A stretch of DNA of 64,000 bases from assembly GCF_001012825.1 (NCBI RefSeq), contig NZ_LCZJ02000019.1, forward strand, positions 1-64,000, written 5' to 3'. The translations under genes were made by a program, and so were the position numbers. Source of the stretch: Paenibacillus etheri (GTDB taxonomy: Bacteria > Bacillota > Bacilli > Paenibacillales > Paenibacillaceae). Below are positions 36,041-44,795 of the stretch, piece by piece. Under the pieces are notes generated by a model that had not been told where the DNA came from, made no database searches, and saw only the letters and a program-made list of their open reading frames with translations. Position 1 is the first letter of the stretch; every line of letters starts with the position of its first letter.

Positions 36041-36096
36041 AAAGAGGTGTAACCCTCTCTTCGCTAATGTGAAGAATAAGGGATACGCCTCTTTTT
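36041..36096. terminator. bidirectional terminator
   Basis: AAAGAGGTGTAACCCT pairs with AGGGATACGCCTCTTT (a mismatch or two), inner CTCTTC/GAAGAA pairing, and T/A tracts on both sides. It lies between the DUF6273 gene and the converging permease gene. Confidence 0.72.
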
Positions 36097-36121
36097 AATA
36101 AATCGGACCGAGCTAAATTCT

Positions 36122-37465
36122 TCAGTTCTTCTTCTTGAATTTCACAAAGGACCAGATCGTAAGCATCAACAGGACTCCCAAACAGGTGCCTATACTGATA
36201 CGGTTCTGAGCATCAAAGAGGAAGGAAACTGCGATAACCGCTAAACAAGCAAGTGTAAGGACGGTTATATATGGGAATCCCCATACTTTAAAGGTTGGTT
36301 CTTTCGGATAGGATTTTCTCAGTTTAAGTTGTGACATACAAATACTGATCCATACGAGAATAACCACAAAGCCCGGAACGGCCATTAGTAATCGGAACAG
36401 TCCATCCTGCGCGAAGTACGCTAACATAGATCCCATAACAAGAACAACGGCGCAGAGCTTCAGACTATTGATGGGCACACCTTTTGCAGAAGTTTTCGCT
36501 AAGCTACGTGGTGCTTCGCCATGTGACGCCATAGAGTGCAGCATCCGTGTGGCGCCATAAATACCAGAATTGGCAGCAGAGAGCACCGCTGTAATCAGAA
36601 TAAAGTTCATGATGTGATCGGCACCCTTAAGTCCTGTTGCGGCTAATACCTGAACAAACGGGCTTGTATGCTCATTCAGTTGATTCCAGGGTATTAATCC
36701 ACAGATGATTAGGATCGGCAAGGTATAGAACAGAATAACGCGCAGAATGAAGCTTTTGACAACCTTAGGTAAGACCTTCTCTGCATCCTGTGTCTCCGTC
36801 AAGGTTAGCCCAATCAACTCTGACCCACCGTAGGAGAACATGACGACAAGAAGGGCAGAGAAAATGGGGGCCCAGCCTCGTGGGAGAAATCCACCATAGT
36901 CTGTAAAGTTGTGTAAGTAAGGAGTAGTTTCAGTCATTGGCAACAGCCCAAAAATTAATGAGCTTCCTAAGATAATGAAGATGATGATCATAGCAATTTT
37001 GATACCGGCTAACCAAAACTCCGTTTCTCCATAACCACCTACACTCATCATGTTGATGCCGATAATTAAAGCTCCACTTGCAAGACTTAGCAGCCATAAT
37101 GGAACATCCGGTAACCAGTATTGCAAGAAGCTGCCTGCTGCCAGTACTTCAATCACACAGACGGTCAACCACATGAAGCAATATAACCAGCCCACGATAA
37201 AGGAAAGTCGTTCTCCAAATGCCTCACGAATGAAGTCCTTCATGTTCCTATTCGGGTATACCGTAGCCATTTCGGCTATTGCCCCCATAACCACTAAGAG
37301 TAGTAAACCTGCTAATACATAAGTAAGAATAACCGCAGGTCCAGCAATGCTTATGGTCTCTGAACTTCCTTTAAAAATACCCGTACCGATTACTCCGCCC
37401 ATCGCCATAAAGCTGATATGCCGAGGAAGCAATTTCTTCTGTAATGATGCTTCGTTTGACTTCAC
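36122..37465 (-). CDS. amino acid permease (APC superfamily, AAT family)
   Basis: A 447-residue transporter with about 12 membrane helices. The first helix carries the substrate-binding GGVIGTGIFKGSSE motif of APC amino acid transporters, with the family strings SYGGSELIGLTLTETQDAEK in helix 6 and SAANSGIYGATRMLHSMASHG in helix 8. Closest in style to RocE/YbxG/GabP-type permeases; the substrate cannot be fixed from sequence. Start follows AGGAGG on the minus strand. Monocistronic. Confidence 0.9.
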   Translation of the reverse strand: MKSNEASLQKKLLPRHISFMAMGGVIGTGIFKGSSETISIAGPAVILTYVLAGLLLLVVMGAIAEMATVYPNRNMKDFIREAFGERLSFIVGWLYCFMWLTVCVIEVLAAGSFLQYWLPDVPLWLLSLASGALIIGINMMSVGGYGETEFWLAGIKIAMIIIFIILGSSLIFGLLPMTETTPYLHNFTDYGGFLPRGWAPIFSALLVVMFSYGGSELIGLTLTETQDAEKVLPKVVKSFILRVILFYTLPILIICGLIPWNQLNEHTSPFVQVLAATGLKGADHIMNFILITAVLSAANSGIYGATRMLHSMASHGEAPRSLAKTSAKGVPINSLKLCAVVLVMGSMLAYFAQDGLFRLLMAVPGFVVILVWISICMSQLKLRKSYPKEPTFKVWGFPYITVLTLACLAVIAVSFLFDAQNRISIGTCLGVLLMLTIWSFVKFKKKN

Positions 37466-37787
37466 AATTAATGCCTCCTAAGCTGTCTTCGAAAAATTAC
37501 ACCAAGCATCAGTTTATCCTGAAATGGACTAGTTGAAAAGTAAAAATAACACACATTTATTGAAAGAGGCGTGACTTTTCACTGGAGTGTGATATTTATC
37601 ATGTGGAATGTGATGAATTTAACATCTTAATTTTTAATTTTATTGCTAAATAAGAGTAGCTAAATAATCTTAGGTAACACATGGAAAATGCAAGATTTGT
37701 CACTTCGCGACTTGCTAAATGAAGTTACAATCTTTGAAAAAGTCATAAGGATATTATACTGATGACATTCTGAAAGGGGCTATGTCG
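37466..37787. other. divergent regulatory region
   Basis: About 320 bases between the permease and the oxidoreductase operon. I see an imperfect TGATATTTATCA palindrome (37600-37611), two GTGTGAT/ATGTGAT half-sites nearby, and a TATACT -10-like box at about 37754. No small gene is evident. Confidence 0.35.
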
Positions 37788-38798
37788 GTGGTACAGTTAC
37801 CAAAAGTGAACGAACTCGGATTTTTTGAGATTCGTCTGGAATCAATTGGAGGGCTAGGCGCGAACTTAGCTGGTAAAATGCTTGCAGAAGCAGGCGTTGT
37901 CGGTGCAGGAATGAATGGAGTGAGCTTTTCATCCTATGGTTCTGAGAAAAAGGGATCAGCGGTAAAAGCACATATCCGTTTTTGTGATTTGAACACGCAT
38001 ATTCGTGACACTTCACCAGTAGAACGACCTCATGTCGTAGGAATATTCCATGAAGCATTGGCAAAGACCGTCAAAGTGACTAGCGGAATTTATGATCATA
38101 GCACGGTGTTAGTGAACTCGGCTAAGTCACCGGAGGAATTGAAGTCCTCTCTGAATATGATGGCAGGAACTATAGCTGTTGTTGATGCTACATCGATCGC
38201 ATTAGATGAGAAGAACCGCGTAAACATGGCAATGTTAGGTGCGTTGTTCCGGATGTGTGATTTCTTGGATCCTGAAATTATGAAGGGTGTTATCGAGAAA
38301 TCACTTGGCAAAAAATATCCGCAGGCTGTTCAATCAGCACTAACTACTTTCGAACGTGGATTTAATGAAGTTACCTTCATGCATTTCCCTTTACCAGATG
38401 GTGCGGTTATGCCTGAGTTCGTTCGGACCGATATTTCGGCCTTAGGTTATGAAACTCAGCCTATTGGTGGTACCATTACGAATCCTGGCAGCAGCTTTTT
38501 AAAGAATCTAAGCATTTCAAGATCCGGTTTATTGCCTCATTTTAAATTAGATGATTGTATTCATTGTGCGCAGTGCGATACGGTATGTCCTGATTTATGT
38601 TTTGTTTGGGATGAGCAGCCTGATAAGAAGGGACGTCCGCAAATGTTCCTGCAAGGGATTGATTATCAATACTGCAAAGGCTGTTTGAAATGCGTAGAAG
38701 CTTGTCCTACAACGGCTTTGTCTGGCGAACGCGAGGAAGAGGGCTACGCTGAGAGCCATACGGTCCGGCATATTTTTGATCTTGTTACTGAGGCTTAA
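37788..38798 (+). CDS. 2-oxoacid:ferredoxin oxidoreductase, fused gamma and ferredoxin-type delta subunit
   Basis: A 336-residue protein: N-terminal gamma domain (ESIGGLGANLAGKMLAEAG; SYGSEKKGSAVKAHIR), then a two-[4Fe-4S] ferredoxin domain from about residue 255 with CIHCAQCDTVCPDLC and CKGCLKCVEACP. It would pass electrons from the TPP-bearing partner to ferredoxin. GGGG at 37776-37779 is 2 bases from an ATG (37782) and 8 from GTG 37788, so GTG may be the real start. The alpha/beta partner follows 25 bases later. Confidence 0.88.
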   Translation: MVQLPKVNELGFFEIRLESIGGLGANLAGKMLAEAGVVGAGMNGVSFSSYGSEKKGSAVKAHIRFCDLNTHIRDTSPVERPHVVGIFHEALAKTVKVTSGIYDHSTVLVNSAKSPEELKSSLNMMAGTIAVVDATSIALDEKNRVNMAMLGALFRMCDFLDPEIMKGVIEKSLGKKYPQAVQSALTTFERGFNEVTFMHFPLPDGAVMPEFVRTDISALGYETQPIGGTITNPGSSFLKNLSISRSGLLPHFKLDDCIHCAQCDTVCPDLCFVWDEQPDKKGRPQMFLQGIDYQYCKGCLKCVEACPTTALSGEREEEGYAESHTVRHIFDLVTEA

Positions 38799-38823
38799 TT
38801 AACGGAGGAAAGGTGGAACACAT

Positions 38824-41130
38824 GTGGCTATTGATTATGAAAAAGAAGTAAGCTCTACGAAGGTTGAGCAGAAATTCCTATATGAATCCGGCAATGAAAT
38901 GGCGGCTTATGCTGCCCATCAGATAAATTATCATGTCATGGGTTATTTTCCGATATCCCCATCGACAGAAGTCTCTCAATTTCTTGATACCATGAAAGCG
39001 AACGGTCAGCATGATATTATGCTTATTCCATCAGATGGCGAACACAGTTCTGCAGGAATCTGTTATGGAGCTTCGACGGCTGGTGGACGTGTATTTAATG
39101 CTACCAGTGCCCAAGGTTATATGTTCATGCTGGAGCAATTGCCGGTACAAGCTGGTACACGGATGCCTATGGTAATGAATTTGATCTGCCGCTCGATTTC
39201 CGGTCCGCTTAATATTCACGGTGATCATTCTGATTTGTATTTTGCACTAAACACGGGTTGGCCGATTCTGATGTGCCGTGATCCACAATCCGTTTATGAT
39301 ATGAACCTGATGGCACTTAAGCTTGCTGAGCACGCCAAAGTGCGTCTTCCAGTAATGGTAGCATCAGATGGGTATTTTACTTCTCACCAGAAGCGCCGTG
39401 TACAGGCATTTACTCACCGTGAGGATGTTCATAAATTCGTCGGGGCACAACCTCCGGCAGGCTTTACGGATACCCTGGATCGCAATAATCCGGTTACCGT
39501 AGGTCCTTACATGAATGAACCTGACTATATCAACAACCGCTATCAGCAGTCAGTAGCGATGTATAATGCGGGTGAGGTCTTCGAAGAAATCGCTAAAGAA
39601 TTCGCTGAACTGACCGGACGCCACTATCCAATGATCGAAGAGTATCGGATGGAAGATGCAGAAGTAGCTGTATTCTTGATGAATTCTGCGTCAGAGATCA
39701 TTAAAGACGTTGTAGATCAGCTTCGCTTGCAAGGGATCAAAGCAGGCGCAATTTCGCCGAATATGATACGTCCTTTCCCGCAGAAGCAAATGGCTGAAGC
39801 GCTGAAGAATGTTAAGGCAATCACCGTAGGCGACCGTGCGGATTCGGTAGGTGGTCACGGCGGTAATATGGTAAATGAGATCAAAGCAGCCTTGTTCACC
39901 TATGGTAACACTACTACAAAGGTAATTAGCCGTATTTACGGGTTGGGCGGTAAGGACTTCTACGCAGAAGATGGTCATGCATTCTTCCAACTGGCATTGG
40001 ATGCCGTTGCTGCAGACCGTGTTGAAGTTCCGTTTGACTACTATGGTCACAATCCAGGTGCACCGGACAAAGCGCCACAGCGTCTATTGAAGCCGATGGA
40101 CTTTGATTCGCTGAAGACAGGACTAATTACGGTTAAACAGGATGAAGGAACAGGAAAATTAAGTGTACGGATACCCCCTCTGCGCAGCTTAACGAAGAAA
40201 CCTAAACGGCTTGCACCAGGTCATGGCGCTTGTCCGGGCTGTGGAATTTTCTCAGGACTCGAGACGTTCTTCAAAGGCATCGAAGGGGATATCGTAGCGC
40301 TTTATCACACGGGTTGTGCAATGGTAACGACGACGGGATATCCATATTCTTCTCATAAATCTACGTTTATTCATAATCTGTTCCAAAATGGTGCAGCTAC
40401 CTTATCTGGTGTTGTAGAAATGTTCTGGGAACGCAAACGTCGTGGTGAGCTTGATGGTTTAGGGCTTAAAGACGACTTTACATTTGTAATGGTAACTGGT
40501 GATGGCGGTATGGACATAGGAATGGGACCTGCGATTGGGGCTGCACTGCGCGGTCACAAAATGATTATCGTAGAGTACGATAACGAAGGTTACATGAATA
40601 CCGGAGCTCAGCAATCCTATTCCACACCACTGGGCCACCGGACTTCTACATCGAGTATTGGTAAGAATCAACAAGGAAAAGCTACACAGCATAAAGATAC
40701 TGCGCAGATCATGGCAGCTACCAATATTCCTTATGTCTTCACAGGATCAGAAGCTTACCCGCAGGATCTCGTGAAGAAAGCAGCAAAAGCACAGTGGTAC
40801 GCACAGAACGAAGGATTGGTTTATGGTAAAATCCTGATTGCTTGCCCACTGAACTGGATGTCTGAAGATAAGGAAGGCACCAACATCGTCTCGCTGGCGG
40901 TTGAATCTTGCTTCTTCCCGCTGTATGAAGTGGAACACGGCTCTACTAATATTACGTACAACCCAGAGGACAAAGGCAAACGCGTTGAGCTCTCTGCTTG
41001 GCTGAAGACGATGGGCAAAACCCGTCATTTACTGAAGCCGGAGAATGAGCCAGCTTTACGCAGCTTCGAGGCAGAGGTTGAGCGTCGCTGGAGTCGTCTG
41101 AAAGCGAAACATGAGCATCCTGATTTGTAA
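38824..41130 (+). CDS. 2-oxoacid:ferredoxin oxidoreductase, fused alpha and beta subunit
   Basis: A 768-residue fusion. The alpha part (GYFPISPSTEVSQFLDTM, DGEHSSAGICYGASTAGGR) occupies the first 430 residues; the beta part begins near 455 with PGHGACPGCGIFSGLE and binds thiamine diphosphate through GDGGMDIGMG...YDNEGYMNTG. Together with the preceding gene it makes a complete pyruvate- or other 2-oxoacid:ferredoxin oxidoreductase, an oxygen-sensitive CoA-dependent enzyme. Start GTG behind AAGGTGG. Substrate (pyruvate or a branched/2-oxoglutarate type) is not decidable from motifs I can see. Confidence 0.9.
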   Translation: MAIDYEKEVSSTKVEQKFLYESGNEMAAYAAHQINYHVMGYFPISPSTEVSQFLDTMKANGQHDIMLIPSDGEHSSAGICYGASTAGGRVFNATSAQGYMFMLEQLPVQAGTRMPMVMNLICRSISGPLNIHGDHSDLYFALNTGWPILMCRDPQSVYDMNLMALKLAEHAKVRLPVMVASDGYFTSHQKRRVQAFTHREDVHKFVGAQPPAGFTDTLDRNNPVTVGPYMNEPDYINNRYQQSVAMYNAGEVFEEIAKEFAELTGRHYPMIEEYRMEDAEVAVFLMNSASEIIKDVVDQLRLQGIKAGAISPNMIRPFPQKQMAEALKNVKAITVGDRADSVGGHGGNMVNEIKAALFTYGNTTTKVISRIYGLGGKDFYAEDGHAFFQLALDAVAADRVEVPFDYYGHNPGAPDKAPQRLLKPMDFDSLKTGLITVKQDEGTGKLSVRIPPLRSLTKKPKRLAPGHGACPGCGIFSGLETFFKGIEGDIVALYHTGCAMVTTTGYPYSSHKSTFIHNLFQNGAATLSGVVEMFWERKRRGELDGLGLKDDFTFVMVTGDGGMDIGMGPAIGAALRGHKMIIVEYDNEGYMNTGAQQSYSTPLGHRTSTSSIGKNQQGKATQHKDTAQIMAATNIPYVFTGSEAYPQDLVKKAAKAQWYAQNEGLVYGKILIACPLNWMSEDKEGTNIVSLAVESCFFPLYEVEHGSTNITYNPEDKGKRVELSAWLKTMGKTRHLLKPENEPALRSFEAEVERRWSRLKAKHEHPDL

Positions 41131-41142
41131 AATATAATGATG

Positions 41143-41176
41143 AATAACCCGGCAGATTTCTCTGTCGGGTTATTTT
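41143..41176 (+). terminator. terminator of the 2-oxoacid oxidoreductase operon
   Basis: AATAACCCG-GCAGA pairs with TCTGT-CGGGTTATT around TTTC, followed by TTTTG. Confidence 0.75.
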
Positions 41177-41205
41177 GTATTTAACTTTATAGAAGAGATT
41201 TGTAA

Positions 41206-41234
41206 TTGACATAAAATACGTCAAGATATATGAT
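41206..41234 (+). promoter_or_regulatory. promoter of the XRE-like/amide-hydrolase operon
   Basis: TTGACA (41206-41211), 17-base spacer, TATGAT (41229-41234). Confidence 0.75.
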
Positions 41235-41265
41235 GGGATGAATTGGATTAGACATATTTTATGTC
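41208..41265. promoter_or_regulatory. paired inverted repeat flanking the promoter (candidate autoregulatory operator)
   Basis: GACATAAAAT (41208-41217) overlaps the -35 box and its exact complement ATTTTATGTC (41256-41265) lies about 15 bases past the predicted start; the latter also forms GACAT-N5-ATGTC on its own. The geometry allows DNA looping or cooperative binding by the helix-turn-helix protein encoded next. Confidence 0.6.
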
Positions 41266-41299
41266 AATAATAATAGTGCCTTTAGAAGGAATGGTGATC

Positions 41300-41767
41300 A
41301 TGGAAAGTAATACTGCTGTATCTGCCCTAACAATTTTGCAATACCTTGCATTAATTCATCAAGTGACGTACACCAATGTATGCAGAGAAGTTGGGCTGAC
41401 CCCGCAACAATTTAGTGATTGGGTCAAGAAACGTCGTCCGGTGCCCAAAGAAAGACTGCAAGCATTGGCAGAGTTTTTCAAAGTGGAAGCAGAACTGTTG
41501 ATTGATGAGAACAATTACTTGCTTGATCTAACACCAGAAACAAAAATCGAGGTGCAAATTCTTTTTTTAACCCGGATGTTAATGAATGAAGAGGAGAATC
41601 CGGAGAAGGAAGGCTATCAGCAGAAATTGCAACAGCTGCAATGGGAAAAAAGAAAGCAAAGCTTGATCACTAGGTTCTCAACCCTCTTAGATCATAAGAA
41701 TAAGCAGATTGAAGAGTTATGTTTAGCTTTTTTGCATCAAATGGAAAATGAAAGTTCTGAGGTATGA
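41300..41767 (+). CDS. XRE-like helix-turn-helix protein
   Basis: A 155-residue protein with an N-terminal helix-turn-helix (TYTNVCREVGLTPQQFSDWV, then RRPVPKERLQALAEFFKV; about residues 24-60) and a charged, probably coiled C-terminal half (residues 95-150). Cysteine-poor and soluble. The ATG at 41300 follows AAGGAATGG. Its last codons overlap the start of the next gene (ATGA), indicating translational coupling. It probably regulates its own operon through the inverted repeats just upstream. Confidence 0.75.
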   Translation: MESNTAVSALTILQYLALIHQVTYTNVCREVGLTPQQFSDWVKKRRPVPKERLQALAEFFKVEAELLIDENNYLLDLTPETKIEVQILFLTRMLMNEEENPEKEGYQQKLQQLQWEKRKQSLITRFSTLLDHKNKQIEELCLAFLHQMENESSEV

Positions 41768-42768
41768 GTACGGCTTTACATATGCTTAAAAATGGATTCA
41801 ATAGAGTCTGTAAAAATCAGGATGTGATCTACGATGGAGTGTATCTTTTTACGAACCAAAGCGGTTTACGGAAGACTGCTTTAATGATGCCTCCAGTTCA
41901 ATCCGCTTCTTGGATTTCTCATTATGGAAGCTTAACCATCTCACAAATCGGGAAGGAAAATCCCAATGGGGGGATCAATGAAGCTGGGTTGGTGGTGGAG
42001 CAAACGACACTTTGGCAGACTAAATATCCTGCAGTAGATGAACGGCCCGCTTTAGGTGAACTGCATTTTATTCAATATTTACTTGATACCTGTGCTACTG
42101 TTCAGGAAGCATTGGCAGCATCTACGAAGGTTCGTATCGATCAAAGCACTTCAAGTCTGCACTATCTGCTGGCTGACCGGAGAGGCGCACACGCAATCGT
42201 CGAGTTTTTGGACGGAAGGCTGGTAGTTCATGAAGGCAAGCTTTCCGTTCCTATTATCGCTAATACTGCGTATGAGGATGCTGTACAGGAGATTCAGGGG
42301 GGATTCAATGGTTCGGAAGATCGGAATGCTTATGAACAGAATTCTATGGATCGCTTTGAGATTGTCTGTGAAGCTTTAAACACATTAGAGAAGCAAACGA
42401 CTGACACCGATTTTGCATTTAGGGTACTTGCCGCAGCACGGCGTGAGGATACTGTATATAGCCTTGTATACGATCTGACTCAACTACAGATAGAGGTTAT
42501 GACTCAACGAAATCAAGAACGAATTAAGATTCGTTTAGATGAGTTTGATTTTTCTGTAAAAGCGCCTGCTCAAGCTGCTAACCTACAAAAGCTGTATGCA
42601 AACCACGTAAGAGCCCAATTCGAGAATTACTCCGCTGAACTCAATCATATAGCAGTCCAATCCTTTTTTAGAGATCCGATTTTGACTTCCGTCTTTAGAT
42701 GGAAGATCTCTGATGACATGATTCGATTTTTAGCTAATTATCCGGATTCTTTTTTGAGAACTGAGTAA
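41764..42768 (+). CDS. choloylglycine-hydrolase-like (linear amide C-N hydrolase) Ntn protein with altered active site
   Basis: A 334-residue protein of the Ntn choloylglycine hydrolase/penicillin V acylase type: SHYGSLTISQIGKENPNGG, INEAGLVVEQTTLW, VQEALAASTKVRI and AHAIVEFLDGRLVVHEGK. In active members the second residue is the nucleophilic Cys; here the start reads Met-Ser-Thr, and the usual Arg of the GRNxD motif is Lys17 (CKNQD). The conserved Asn of NEAGL and the Asn of IANTAY remain. It may be a Ser-nucleophile variant or a non-catalytic sensor. It overlaps the XRE-like gene by 4 bases. Confidence 0.8.
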   Translation: MSTALHMLKNGFNRVCKNQDVIYDGVYLFTNQSGLRKTALMMPPVQSASWISHYGSLTISQIGKENPNGGINEAGLVVEQTTLWQTKYPAVDERPALGELHFIQYLLDTCATVQEALAASTKVRIDQSTSSLHYLLADRRGAHAIVEFLDGRLVVHEGKLSVPIIANTAYEDAVQEIQGGFNGSEDRNAYEQNSMDRFEIVCEALNTLEKQTTDTDFAFRVLAAARREDTVYSLVYDLTQLQIEVMTQRNQERIKIRLDEFDFSVKAPAQAANLQKLYANHVRAQFENYSAELNHIAVQSFFRDPILTSVFRWKISDDMIRFLANYPDSFLRTE

Positions 42769-42862
42769 CAATTTTGGTTTGTAAGACATGCCGGAGTCCT
42801 CTTGGTGCCACGTTGGATGTGGTATTATATGGAGAATGTTGGAGAGGGGAGGACTGATTTTA

Positions 42863-43567
42863 ATGAGCTGGATCTTTTGGATTTGTTTTATTGTTTCATT
42901 AATAGTGTCCTATTGGGATCAGCGAAAAACATTGAGATTACAGGATTGGGCGCTAATTATTGGGGCTTTTTTACTTTGTGAGTTCTATGTCAATTTGTTC
43001 GGTCTATTGATTCCTGTGGGTTTTATCATTGGATTGATTGTTATGAATAAAAAGAAGCAGTTTCTTTTTTTAAAAGCGCTTATTTTTGGGTTGATTAGTG
43101 TCTGTGTTATTTTCTATGCCCCTAAGATTAGTTTGAATGAAATCTATGAGCTAACGAAGGCTAATAAATATACTGAGCAATTTAATCAGATTAAATCCGT
43201 TTCACAATTTTCCGTCGAATCAGATATTAACGATGTACTCCGGACGTCAGCAAATCATTTAAAAGATAAAAATCCAAAGTCAGAAATATCTGTAGACGAT
43301 CCTCATGTAGCCTTCAGAATATGGGTTCTCCAGCATAGAAATGTAGCTCTTAAAGATTTAGATTGGTTATGGTATAAGGCTCCGTTAGAATTACATTACT
43401 ATTGGCAATCCAACCGCCCAGATCAGGTAGTTACATTGGAATACGTTATTTTTAATGAGGTTGGATACATGGGTGTTTTTGAAAGAGAGAATTCGACAAG
43501 TCCTTACTATTTGCGGAAGATTTTTGAGTTTGATCGGTTAAAAACAAATAACCCACCAATCCCTTGA
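42863..43567 (+). CDS. membrane protein of unknown function
   Basis: A 234-residue protein with three hydrophobic segments in the first 85 residues (WIFWICFIVSLIVSYW; ALIIGAFLLCEFYVNLFGLL; FLFLKALIFGLISVCVIFY) and a soluble C-terminal domain of about 150 residues, probably outside. I recognise no family. The ATG at 42863 is chosen because GGGGAGG lies just upstream; an in-frame ATG at 42788 would extend it by 25 polar residues. Base composition is more AT-rich than neighbours, which may mean recent acquisition. Confidence 0.65.
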   Translation: MSWIFWICFIVSLIVSYWDQRKTLRLQDWALIIGAFLLCEFYVNLFGLLIPVGFIIGLIVMNKKKQFLFLKALIFGLISVCVIFYAPKISLNEIYELTKANKYTEQFNQIKSVSQFSVESDINDVLRTSANHLKDKNPKSEISVDDPHVAFRIWVLQHRNVALKDLDWLWYKAPLELHYYWQSNRPDQVVTLEYVIFNEVGYMGVFERENSTSPYYLRKIFEFDRLKTNNPPIP

Positions 43568-43800
43568 TCATTTAAAAATGGAGGTTATTCACTAAACTAC
43601 GTCTAATTAAGGGATATTAGCGCGTAAAAAGTCGATATCGGACACTGTAAGATAAATACTCAGAGCATCGAATCTATGAAAATGGAACAGTCCAAGCTGT
43701 CAAATGCTTTCTGAAGAAAAAAGCGAGAGAAGACCCCATGCATTTAGCACGAGTCTGTCTCTCACTTACAGGGGACTTTTAATAGTGTTGTGTAGTAGAA

Positions 43801-44013
43801 TTATCTTCCGCCTCTAGGCATCATAGAGTTATCAACAAATACATCTTTAACAGAATAGGTGTAGCAATGGCGAGGTACAGGTACACAGTGGTGACGTCTT
43901 ACAATTTCAACAGGATGAATTACATTTACTACTTGTGGGTGGAAGTGATCCTGATAAATGACTTTAGGTGGGTCTGTAACAGTTTGGGCTGGGCATTTTG
44001 GACAATCAGACAT
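43801..44013 (-). CDS. cotD: spore coat protein, CotD family
   Basis: A 70-residue cysteine- and histidine-containing protein. CPKCP near the N terminus, HFHPQVVNVIHPVEIVRRHH and CVPVPRHC are typical of CotD-type inner coat proteins. Expression in the mother cell late in sporulation is expected. GGAGCTGAAGGAA precedes the ATG on the minus strand. It is the clearest marker in the window that the organism forms endospores. Confidence 0.85.
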   Translation of the reverse strand: MSDCPKCPAQTVTDPPKVIYQDHFHPQVVNVIHPVEIVRRHHCVPVPRHCYTYSVKDVFVDNSMMPRGGR

Positions 44014-44110
44014 TTCCTTCAGCTCCTTTTGTGTGGACTTACCGTATTATACGCACAGAACAAAAGCCTGCTTGGTTGTTTGTCTATTGTGTTTAAAAAT
44101 GGGTATTAAC

Positions 44111-44623
44111 TTAACGCTTGTAAATTTCACGCATAACATGGCGAAGTTCCGGGATAATTAACCGTTCCATAGCCAGTTTTACGGCTCCAATAGAGCCCGG
44201 CATAGAAAAGATAGCGGTCTTTCCCATGGTGCCGGCGATGGCTCGACTAAGGATAGCGGCCGAACCGATGTCGTCCGTGAAGCTTAACATCCGAAAAATC
44301 TCACCAAAACCAGGTAATGTTTTATCTAGCAAAGAGGCAACAGCTTCATAGGTCGTATCCCGTGGGGAAATCCCTGTTCCACCAGTCAGGAGTACAGCTT
44401 CTATTCCGGCATGGTCGACACATTTATACAATAGCTCACGAATATCCTGATAATTATCTTTAATAATGGTGCTGCCTATTACTTCATACCCGGCTTCTTC
44501 GATTAAAGATTTAATCAAGGCGCCTCCGGTATCTGTTTCAATAGTTCTAGTGTCCGAGACAGTAATGATATAGCAGGAAACGGTTTGAGGTGCTTCTTTC
44601 CGATGTTCTTCAACAGATGACAA
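44111..44623 (-). CDS. moaB: molybdenum cofactor biosynthesis protein MoaB/MogA
   Basis: Adenylates molybdopterin ahead of metal insertion. The 170-residue protein carries the MoCF signature LLTGGTGISPRDTTYEAV and the closing FSMPGSIGAVKLAMERLI. AGGAG sits directly against one TTG (44632) but 9 bases from the in-frame TTG at 44623, which I prefer. No other Mo cofactor genes are adjacent; it faces away from the CobW-type GTPase gene. Confidence 0.92.
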   Translation of the reverse strand: MSSVEEHRKEAPQTVSCYIITVSDTRTIETDTGGALIKSLIEEAGYEVIGSTIIKDNYQDIRELLYKCVDHAGIEAVLLTGGTGISPRDTTYEAVASLLDKTLPGFGEIFRMLSFTDDIGSAAILSRAIAGTMGKTAIFSMPGSIGAVKLAMERLIIPELRHVMREIYKR

Positions 44624-44795
44624 ATGGCTCAACTCCTAAATTATAGATGTTATCATGATAGGGTATGGCTGAAGTAAAGACAAGCTGTCTTATATTCACA
44701 GAATGCAGCTGAAATTATGGGTGCCGCTTGCGTGCTTCGCGTGCTTGTAGTACACTCGCTACACATAACCGTAATTTGCTGGGGAGCGATGAAAC

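Noticed and set aside
37600-37611. TGATATTTATCA as a CRP/FNR-type site
   Set aside because: Imperfect palindrome of AT-rich bases; FNR-like match not good enough without a conservation test.
39691-40050. 119-codon minus-strand frame inside the 2-oxoacid oxidoreductase gene
   Set aside because: Cys/Thr-rich antisense shadow of a well-matched coding region.
43568-43800. Possible small peptide MKMEQSKLSNAF near 43677 and a weak GAGAGA/TCTCTC pairing
   Set aside because: No ribosome binding site, only 12 codons, and the pairing has no T tract.
44760-44790. Zur-box-like sequence (AACCGTAATTTGC) before the CobW-type GTPase gene
   Set aside because: Only a half-site resembles the consensus; too weak to call.
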